Below are positions 7,626-12,320 of a stretch of 14,204 nt of DNA, one piece after another. The position numbers were made by a program, and so were the translations under genes. The notes below the pieces were generated by a model. That model was not told the origin of the DNA. It worked only from the letters and a program-made list of their open reading frames with translations, and ran no database searches. Location: contig CAAEAE010000171.1 of assembly GCA_900753715.1 (NCBI GenBank), positions 1 through 14,204 on the forward strand. The letters run 5' to 3'. Within the stretch, counting starts at the first letter, position 1. Every line of letters starts with the position of its first letter. Source of the DNA: an uncultured Roseburia sp. Its GTDB lineage: Bacteria > Bacillota_A > Clostridia > Lachnospirales > Lachnospiraceae.

Positions 7626-8096
7626 ATGAAAGAACAGGAACTTTTATTGAAGGAAATATCCCTGATGCTTGAGCGGCAGGAGATGCTTTCCAAACTGACG
7701 GAAAGCCAGTGTCTCGACGAATACGGTTATTCGGAGACGCACTGCATCGACTTTATCGGCAGACTCGAACTTCCGAATGTGACCAAGGTTGCAGAACAGA
7801 TGCAGATGACCCGCGGGGCAATCAGTAAAATGACAAAGAAGCTCTTAGCGAAGGGACTGATTGAAAAGTACACATTAGAGACGAACCGGAAAGAAGTTTA
7901 CTTTCGCCTGACCGACCAGGGAAAACTGCTGTTTGAGGAACATGCGAAGCGTCACAGACAGTGGGAAAAACGTGATATGGAATTTTTGTCAGGATATTCA
8001 GAAAAAGAGATTACAGTTGTAAGGCAATTTATGCAGGAGTTTAACGGCTATTTAGAGCGCCAGATTGAAGCGGAGATTGAAAAGCAGACAATATAA
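7626..8096 (+). CDS. MarR-family transcriptional regulator
   Basis: The product has 156 residues, typical for MarR. After an N-terminal dimerisation helix, the winged helix-turn-helix runs from about residue 38 to 100. It includes LPNVTKVAEQMQMTRGAISKMTKKLLAKGLIEK (recognition helix about 62-75) and the wing TLETNRKEVYFRLTDQGK. A C-terminal helical arm completes the dimer region. These proteins bind DNA as dimers and are usually released by small molecules or oxidation. Two cysteines are present (Cys29 and Cys40), but a redox role is only a guess. GAAGAGGG lies 11 bp before the ATG. The gene stands alone between a terminator and a convergent gene, so besides itself its targets are probably elsewhere. 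Confidence 0.9.
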   Translation: MKEQELLLKEISLMLERQEMLSKLTESQCLDEYGYSETHCIDFIGRLELPNVTKVAEQMQMTRGAISKMTKKLLAKGLIEKYTLETNRKEVYFRLTDQGKLLFEEHAKRHRQWEKRDMEFLSGYSEKEITVVRQFMQEFNGYLERQIEAEIEKQTI

Positions 8097-8102
8097 TAAG
8101 AA

Positions 8103-8130
8103 AAGAAGACATCTTATACGATGCCTTCTT
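8103..8130. terminator. Hairpin shared by the convergent MarR and transglycosylase genes
   Basis: The arms AAGAAGACATC (8103-8113) and GATGCCTTCTT (8120-8130) pair with one mismatch around a 6-base loop. Read on the minus strand, the right arm lies in the last codons of the transglycosylase gene and the left arm is followed by TTCTTATT, which fits a weak terminator. On the plus strand there is no clear U tract, so the main service is to the minus-strand gene. Confidence 0.55.
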
Positions 8131-8902
8131 CGGTATTTGTTTTCTCGATGGAATCCTGTACTTCTAAGAGTGTGGTAAGCAGTTCTAACGAAGTCTTACT
8201 GATATTGTTAGAAGCAAAAAAGGTTTCGAGAGCATTGTTGACCTGGTATTTTGCCTCAGAAAGTTCTGCGTCTTCTGTCTCTTCTGCGGAAACAGATTCA
8301 GCCAGATAGGAAAGAACTTTCTTCACATAGTTCTGGGTTTCGGTGAAAGGCGGTACACCGCCGTAGGTATCCACATTGTTACTGCCGCCGTTATAAGCAG
8401 CGAGTGCAAGTGTGACGCTTCCGTTGTATTTATTTAATAACTCGCTTAAATATTTTGCACCGCCCATGATGTTCTGATAGGCATCAAAGGCATTTGTGAC
8501 ACCGAGATAAGAAGCGGTAGCCGGCATTAACTGCATGACGCCCATCGCGCCGGATTTGCTGACAGCGTTTGCATTAAACGCGGATTCGGTTTTGCCGACA
8601 GCTTTTAATAAATCTGCGGAGATGCCGTAAGCGTTTGCTGCTTCTTCAAAAATAGGTTCCATCTCGGCATTGGAATAAAGCTTTGTTGCAGTGCCGGATT
8701 CCCCGGAAGCAGTGGTTTCCCCATTTGCTATCCGCTGCAATACCGTGGCAAAATCTTCACCGGAGGAAACGTTTGCAGTAGAGATACCTGCTTTGGCAGC
8801 TTCTTCGGCAAGCCGTTTTGCAGTGGCACGTTCCGCTGCCTGTGCACTGATGGAATCAGCGATAGACTGGTCAATATAATTATAAATGGTAATATTATTC
8901 AT
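8114..8902 (-). CDS. Lytic transglycosylase (SLT domain) without signal peptide
   Basis: I start the gene at the ATG at 8902, where GGGAG lies 9 bp upstream. A start 20 codons earlier would fall inside the promoter region. The product has 262 residues. Residues 1-36 form an Ala/Glu-rich amphipathic segment (IDQSIADSISAQAAERATAKRLAEEA), not a signal peptide. The SLT (goose-lysozyme-like) domain covers about 80-200: catalytic Glu106 in GKTESAFN, then SGAMGVMQLMP (117-127), GGAKYL (147-152) and ALAAYNGG (166-173). Such enzymes cleave the MurNAc-GlcNAc bond of peptidoglycan with 1,6-anhydro formation. The acidic C-terminal region after 200 is not recognised. Without a leader, export may be by another route. 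The closest known situation is small leaderless Bacillus CwlQ/YjbJ-type enzymes, recalled and not searched. Confidence 0.88.
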   Translation of the reverse strand: MNNITIYNYIDQSIADSISAQAAERATAKRLAEEAAKAGISTANVSSGEDFATVLQRIANGETTASGESGTATKLYSNAEMEPIFEEAANAYGISADLLKAVGKTESAFNANAVSKSGAMGVMQLMPATASYLGVTNAFDAYQNIMGGAKYLSELLNKYNGSVTLALAAYNGGSNNVDTYGGVPPFTETQNYVKKVLSYLAESVSAEETEDAELSEAKYQVNNALETFFASNNISKTSLELLTTLLEVQDSIEKTNTEEGIV

Positions 8903-8930
8903 GCTTTTGTACTCCCATAACACAACATGA

Positions 8931-8960
8931 TTGGCAATTGACGTTTGGACATAGTATAAC
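8931..8960 (+). promoter_or_regulatory. lysA: Predicted sigma-A promoter for lysA
   Basis: TTGGCA (8931-8936) and TATAAC (8955-8960) are separated by 18 bp, each matching consensus in five of six bases. Transcription would start near 8967, leaving a leader of about 25 nt. The -10 overlaps the -10 of the divergent transglycosylase promoter. No room exists for a lysine riboswitch. Confidence 0.62.
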
Positions 8961-8981
8961 ATTTTATTTTAACAGATACAA
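8953..8981 (-). promoter_or_regulatory. Predicted promoter for the lytic transglycosylase gene
   Basis: On the minus strand TTGTAT (8981-8976), a 17-bp spacer and TATACT (8958-8953) form a plausible sigma-A promoter. Four bases of its -10 are shared with the lysA -10, and its -35 runs into the lysA ribosome site. Confidence 0.52.
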
Positions 8982-8991
8982 GGAGAAAAAA

Positions 8992-10278
8992 ATGGAGAAG
9001 AAGACATTTGTAACAAAAGAGCAGCTTGATGAGATTGTAAAAGAATTTAAGACACCGTTTCATCTTTACGATGAAAAGGGAATCCGCGCGAACATGGAGG
9101 CGGTAAAGGAAGCATTTTCCTGGAATCCGGGCTTCCGCGAATATTTTGCGGTAAAGGCGACACCGAACCCGTTTATTTTAGACATTTTAAAAGAATATGA
9201 CTGCGGCTGTGACTGCGCATCCCTGACAGAATTAATGTTAGCCGATTCACAGGGATTTGACGGGGAACATATCATGTTTTCTTCCAATGACACTCCGGCG
9301 GAGGAATTTGCATTTGCAAACGAATTAGGGGCAATCATCAACTTAGACGATTTTACCCACATTGACTTTTTAGAGCAGACCATCGGAAAGATTCCGGAGA
9401 CCATCAGCTGCCGGTACAATCCGGGCGGCGTGTTTACGATGAGCAACGGCATCATGGACAACCCTGGAGATTCCAAGTATGGATTTACTTACGACCAGCT
9501 TGTGGAAGGATTTAAGATTTTAAAGGCAAAGGGTGCAAAACGGTTTGGAATCCATGCATTTCTGGCAAGTAACACTGTTACAAATGAGTATTACCCGAAG
9601 CTTGCGCGCCAGCTTTTTGAACTGGTGCTTGATTTGAAGGAGAAGACCGGATGCGATATCAAGTTTGTCAATCTCTCCGGAGGTGTGGGCGTTGCCTATA
9701 AACCGGAGGATACGCCAAACGATATCCGTGTCATCGGAGAAGGGGTTAGAAAAGCCTACGAGGAGATTTTGGTTCCGGCAGGAATGGGCGATGTGGCAAT
9801 CTTTACCGAGATGGGACGCTTTATGCTGGCTCCTTACGGATGTCTTGTGACAAAGGCAATCCATGAGAAACATACCTATAAAGAATACATCGGTGTGGAC
9901 GCCTGTGCCGTCAACCTGATGCGCCCGGCAATTTACGGTGCATACCACCACATCACGGTTATGGGCAAGGAGAATGAGCCATGTGACCACAAGTACGATG
10001 TGACAGGTTCTCTTTGTGAAAATTGTGACAAATTTGCAATTGACCGGATGCTTCCGAAAATTGATATGGGAGACCTTCTTGTGATTCATGATACCGGAGC
10101 GCACGGTTTTTCCATGGGATATAACTACAACGGAAAACTGCGTTCTGCGGAGGTTCTGTTACAGGAGAACGGGAAACCGAAGTTAATCCGCCGTGCAGAA
10201 ACTGCGGAAGATTATTTCAGAACATTCGACTGCTTTGATATTTTAAAAAATATGAAATATCCGAAGGGCAGCAGATAG
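8992..10278 (+). CDS. lysA: Diaminopimelate decarboxylase, divergent clostridial type
   Basis: The product has 428 residues from the ATG at 8992, 6 bp after AGGAG. It is a fold-type III PLP enzyme, and the last step of lysine synthesis (meso-diaminopimelate to lysine plus CO2) is the likely reaction. PLP would bind Lys55 in YFAVKATPNP. Further family elements are CDCASLTE (73-80), His188 in FGIHAF, the glycine loop LSGGVGV (228-234), EMGRF (273-277), the active-site Cys342 in GSLCENCD and GAHGFSMGYNYN (369-380). Two places differ from textbook LysA: the HxHxGS-like stretch reads HAFLAS, and the tyrosine usual in GAYG is His371. This variant is recalled as common in Clostridia. An ornithine/arginine or carboxyspermidine decarboxylase is less likely. 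Confidence 0.85.
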   Translation: MEKKTFVTKEQLDEIVKEFKTPFHLYDEKGIRANMEAVKEAFSWNPGFREYFAVKATPNPFILDILKEYDCGCDCASLTELMLADSQGFDGEHIMFSSNDTPAEEFAFANELGAIINLDDFTHIDFLEQTIGKIPETISCRYNPGGVFTMSNGIMDNPGDSKYGFTYDQLVEGFKILKAKGAKRFGIHAFLASNTVTNEYYPKLARQLFELVLDLKEKTGCDIKFVNLSGGVGVAYKPEDTPNDIRVIGEGVRKAYEEILVPAGMGDVAIFTEMGRFMLAPYGCLVTKAIHEKHTYKEYIGVDACAVNLMRPAIYGAYHHITVMGKENEPCDHKYDVTGSLCENCDKFAIDRMLPKIDMGDLLVIHDTGAHGFSMGYNYNGKLRSAEVLLQENGKPKLIRRAETAEDYFRTFDCFDILKNMKYPKGSR

Positions 10279-10287
10279 GAAACAAAA

Positions 10288-11031
10288 ATGTGCATTGATG
10301 AAGCGCGTTTTGAACAGGCAAAACAGAAGATTATCGGCATGAACCGGGAGCGTCAGGGAATCGGGACACTCGGAGAAAAGACGATTCATGCCGTCCTCAA
10401 GAATTATTATGCGCCCGACTGCGAAATGCAGGAAATTCCAATCGAAAATTTTGTGGCGGATATTTTTACCGGAACGGAGATTATCGAAATCCAGACGCGT
10501 TCCTTTAATGTGATGCGCCGGAAATTAGACACATTCTTAAAACAGTATCCGGTGACAATCGTGCATCCGATTCCGCGTATAAAATGGGTATCCTGGATTG
10601 ACGAGGAAACCGGGGAAGCCTCTCCGAAGCGAAAATCTCCGAAAAAAGGAAACCCGTATCAGGCGTTTGTCGAGCTTTATAAAATACGTCCTTTTTTAAA
10701 GAATGAAAATCTGCATTTTAAGTTTGCATTGATTGATATGGAAGAATACCGGCTCTTAAACGGCTGGAGCCGTGACAAAAAGCGCGGAAGTGAGCGGTTT
10801 GACCGGATTCCGCTTGAATTTGTCGAAGAAGTGTGCATCGACAGACGGGAGGATTATATGCAGTTCGTGCCGTTTGATTTGCCGGAACCTTTTACTTCCC
10901 GGGAATTCGCGAAATGCGCAAAAATCCCCATGCGCCTTGCCAATGTGGTTCTTTTAATTCTGACAGATCTGTCGGTTGTCACACGGGTAGGCAAGCAGGG
11001 GAATTGTTATCTGTATGAGCTTGCATTCTAA
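10288..11031 (+). CDS. Unidentified protein with a possible nuclease-like core and C-terminal winged helix
   Basis: The product has 247 residues; I recall similar hypothetical proteins in Clostridia but no assigned function. The N-terminal part reads GIGTLGEKTIHAVLKNYY (25-41), then VADI with Asp58, then IIEIQTRS with Glu67 and Gln69. This helix, acidic strand, D-x8-E-x-Q pattern resembles the PD-(D/E)xK nuclease fold with Gln in place of Lys, a variant known from BglII. The middle is basic (SPKRKSPKKG, 112-121) and includes the conserved-looking LLNGWSRDKKRGSERFDRIP. Residues 203-246 look like a winged helix (SREFAKCAKIPMRLANVVLLILTDLSVVTRVGKQGNCYLYEL). It starts 9 bp after the lysA stop, with a weak AGGAA overlapping that stop, so translation is probably coupled. 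Nuclease activity is inference. Confidence 0.78.
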   Translation: MCIDEARFEQAKQKIIGMNRERQGIGTLGEKTIHAVLKNYYAPDCEMQEIPIENFVADIFTGTEIIEIQTRSFNVMRRKLDTFLKQYPVTIVHPIPRIKWVSWIDEETGEASPKRKSPKKGNPYQAFVELYKIRPFLKNENLHFKFALIDMEEYRLLNGWSRDKKRGSERFDRIPLEFVEEVCIDRREDYMQFVPFDLPEPFTSREFAKCAKIPMRLANVVLLILTDLSVVTRVGKQGNCYLYELAF

Positions 11032-11318
11032 TAATTACTTAATTTTAGGCGTTTGCGGAAGGCAGAGTCCATCTGGTCGATGGCTCTGCGCGCCTGACCA
11101 TAGCGGTTGCGGTTTGTCTTAATGATAAAAATCTGTTCTGCACCGCGGTATTTTTCCCGTAAAAAAAACGGAATCTTTTTCCAGTTCTTTGTAAATGGAA
11201 TCTGGTTTGCAATCAAAAGCTGTGCCGCCTGTTCGCTGATGCGTTCATTGGTGGTGCGGCATAATTCTACATCTCTGTCAATTTCTCCCGGTTCTCCCAG
11301 GGTAATCGTTTTTCCCAT
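11028..11318 (-). CDS. 96-residue basic protein of unknown function, paired with an XRE regulator
   Basis: I do not recognise a family. A perfect ribosome site (AGGAGG, 6 bp before the ATG at 11318) and the tight linkage make it a real gene. The product begins MGKTITLGEPGEIDRDVE, then has a predicted helix with RISEQAAQLLIANQIPF (26-42). A basic stretch (TKNWKKIPFFLREKYRG), a probable strand (EQIFIIKTN, 61-69) and a very basic helix (RYGQARRAIDQMDSAFRKRLK) follow. It starts 13 bp after the XRE stop codon in the same operon. The order regulator first, small partner second is that of many toxin-antitoxin pairs, but no known toxin motif is visible. A small DNA- or RNA-binding accessory protein is equally possible. 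Its stop codon overlaps that of the converging gene. Confidence 0.8.
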   Translation of the reverse strand: MGKTITLGEPGEIDRDVELCRTTNERISEQAAQLLIANQIPFTKNWKKIPFFLREKYRGAEQIFIIKTNRNRYGQARRAIDQMDSAFRKRLKLSNY

Positions 11319-11331
11319 CGTAATCCTCCTG

Positions 11332-11556
11332 CTATTTGATTCGAATATGAATCTGTTTCCCGAGACTTCCTGCCACTTTGACCAGAAAATCTAAACTCGG
11401 GTTGTATTTTCCGCTCTCAAAACGGGAAATATTGGACTTCTTGGTTCCCACCCGCTCGGCAAGCACTTCCTGTGTCATATGCTGTGACCGGCGCGCCTGC
11501 TTTAGCTGTTCCACGACAGCCTGTCTGGGGTCGGAAAACTCCTGATATTCCTTCAT
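11332..11556 (-). CDS. Small XRE-family helix-turn-helix regulator
   Basis: The product has 74 residues from the ATG at 11556, which GAGG precedes by 9 bp. A GTG at 11574 would add six residues but has no better ribosome site. Nearly the whole protein is one Cro/C1-type domain: LKQARRSQHMTQEVLAERVGTKKSNISRFESGKYNPSLDFLVKVAGSLG (18-66), with the turn and recognition helix about 34-47. The end, KQIHIRIK, is a short strand as in HigA-like antitoxins and small phage repressors. It should bind the perfect palindrome in its own promoter and repress itself and the 96-residue partner gene. Confidence 0.9.
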   Translation of the reverse strand: MKEYQEFSDPRQAVVEQLKQARRSQHMTQEVLAERVGTKKSNISRFESGKYNPSLDFLVKVAGSLGKQIHIRIK

Positions 11557-11590
11557 TACGAGTACCTCGCACACTCATATGTTACTCAAA

Positions 11591-11612
11591 AAGTTATCAT
11601 ATATGATAACTT
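11591..11612. promoter_or_regulatory. Perfect 22-bp palindrome, predicted XRE operator
   Basis: The half-site AAGTTATCATA (11591-11601) is followed directly by its exact complement, giving an uninterrupted 22-bp palindrome. It fills most of the spacer and the -10 of the minus-strand promoter for the XRE gene. This is a typical place for an autorepressor dimer to block RNA polymerase. Confidence 0.8.
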
Positions 11613-11619
11613 ATGTCAA
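11591..11619 (-). promoter_or_regulatory. Predicted promoter for the XRE/96-residue operon
   Basis: On the minus strand a perfect TTGACA (11619-11614) and a 17-bp spacer lead to TAACTT (11596-11591). The weak -10 is helped by an upstream TGA, making an extended -10. The palindromic operator overlaps it. The predicted start is near 11584, about 28 nt before the ATG. Confidence 0.6.
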
Positions 11620-11677
11620 TGAAATTTTGGCGGGAGAGAGAAGATTAGTAGAAAATTTACAAAACAAAAAAAATTGG

Positions 11678-11706
11678 TTGCAATCTGGAAAAAGTTATGA
11701 TAGAAT
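11678..11706 (+). promoter_or_regulatory. Promoter of the tRNA-Leu gene
   Basis: TTGCAA (11678-11683), a 17-bp spacer and TAGAAT (11701-11706) give a clear sigma-A promoter. An A-rich stretch lies just upstream at 11659-11673, in the place of an UP element. Transcription would start near 11713, about 16 nt before the mature tRNA. Confidence 0.75.
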
Positions 11707-11728
11707 GATATTCGCTTGATGCAGAGAT

Positions 11729-11811
11729 GCCGGTGTGGCGGAATGGCAGACGCACCAGACTCAAAATCTGGCGGGGGCAACTTCGTGTGGGTTCAAGTCC
11801 CACCGCCGGCA
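11729..11811 (+). tRNA. tRNA-Leu, anticodon CAA
   Basis: The 83-nt gene folds as a class II tRNA. The acceptor arm is GCCGGTG with CGCCGGC (one G-T pair) and discriminator A. The anticodon stem CCAGA/TCTGG closes the loop CTCAAAA, so the anticodon is CAA and it reads UUG. A long variable arm (GCGGGGGCAACTTCGT) and the T arm GTGGG-TTCAAGT-CCCAC follow. CCA is not encoded; the gene is followed by TTAG, so CCA must be added after transcription. Confidence 0.96.
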
Positions 11812-11820
11812 TTAGAAAAT

Positions 11821-11855
11821 AAAAAAGACAGAAACGATTCGTTTCTGTCTTTTTT
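11821..11855. terminator. Bidirectional rho-independent terminator after tRNA-Leu
   Basis: A perfect 10-bp stem, GACAGAAACG (11827-11836) and CGTTTCTGTC (11840-11849), with a 3-base loop is flanked by six A on the left and six T on the right. It ends the tRNA transcript and could also stop the minus-strand transcript of the small coiled-coil gene. Confidence 0.93.
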
Positions 11856-11926
11856 GCTTTTAATTCTTAATAAAGCGCAAGCCTTTCGGATGGAATTGTG
11901 TGTCTGAAAAACAGGACTGTCTGTCG

Positions 11927-12085
11927 TCAGCCATGCCGTGCGGAGCGTGTCTCTTCACAGACCTGCTGGTTTCTCAGAATAAAATAGTCTACCAAACGTT
12001 TAATCGTGCGTTCCTGTGATTCAATAATCTTACGAAAATTGTCGTTCTCTTTTGTCAGGCGTAAAAACTCATTTTCATCGTACAT
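11927..12085 (-). CDS. 52-residue probable coiled-coil protein
   Basis: The start chosen is the ATG at 12085, with GGGGAA 6 bp upstream; an ATG ten codons earlier has no comparable ribosome site. The product has 52 residues. Nearly all of it can form one charged helix with a heptad-like pattern (FLRLTKENDNFRKIIESQERTIKRLVDYFIL, about 7-37). A polar tail containing one cysteine follows. I recognise no family. A separate promoter with a good -35 and a 17-bp spacer supports it as a real gene. It may be a small adaptor or regulator that oligomerises, but nothing in the sequence fixes its role. Confidence 0.62.
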   Translation of the reverse strand: MYDENEFLRLTKENDNFRKIIESQERTIKRLVDYFILRNQQVCEETRSARHG

Positions 12086-12142
12086 TGATTTCCCCAACTT
12101 CCATTTGATGCGCAACAGAGTGATGCTGTTTCAGATAAGATG

Positions 12143-12171
12143 ATAGTAGTAGAAGCGGGAGAGAAAGTCAA
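12143..12171 (-). promoter_or_regulatory. Predicted promoter for the 52-residue gene
   Basis: On the minus strand TTGACT (12171-12166), a 17-bp spacer and TACTAT (12148-12143) form a plausible sigma-A promoter. It predicts a leader of about 50 nt before the ATG at 12085. Confidence 0.55.
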
Positions 12172-12260
12172 TCCCAAGCATTTCGAGAAGACCAAAAGGA
12201 AAATGATTGTCGACAAAATCTATCATTTCCCGCCAAAAAGCAGTGTTATTTTGAAGCGGG

Positions 12261-12290
12261 TTGTGATAAACTTGTGCGTGGAAATAAAAC
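12261..12290 (+). promoter_or_regulatory. Weak candidate promoter for the LtaS-like gene
   Basis: TTGTGA (12261-12266) and TAAAAC (12285-12290) are separated by 18 bp, each matching consensus in four of six bases. It is the best candidate I found before this gene. The rest of the gap between the small coiled-coil gene and this point shows no other convincing signal apart from the minus-strand promoter. Confidence 0.3.
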
Positions 12291-12320
12291 GGACAAAGTG
12301 CGAAAGGTATGATTATTTTT

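Noticed and set aside
8903..8962. Longer N terminus of the lytic transglycosylase, 20 extra residues
   Set aside because: It would need a start upstream of the predicted transcription start, and the added residues do not form a signal peptide. GGGAG precedes 8902.
9520..10104. Minus-strand open frame of 194 codons within lysA
   Set aside because: It lies fully antisense to a gene with clear enzyme motifs and has no ribosome site. It is a codon-bias shadow.
11716..11907. Open frame of 63 codons across the tRNA gene
   Set aside because: It is a translation of tRNA-Leu and its terminator, with no independent start signal.
12152..12236. Possible long hairpin between GCGGGA and TCCCGC in the gap before the LtaS-like gene
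   Set aside because: Only six complementary bases separated by about 70 bases; expected by chance.
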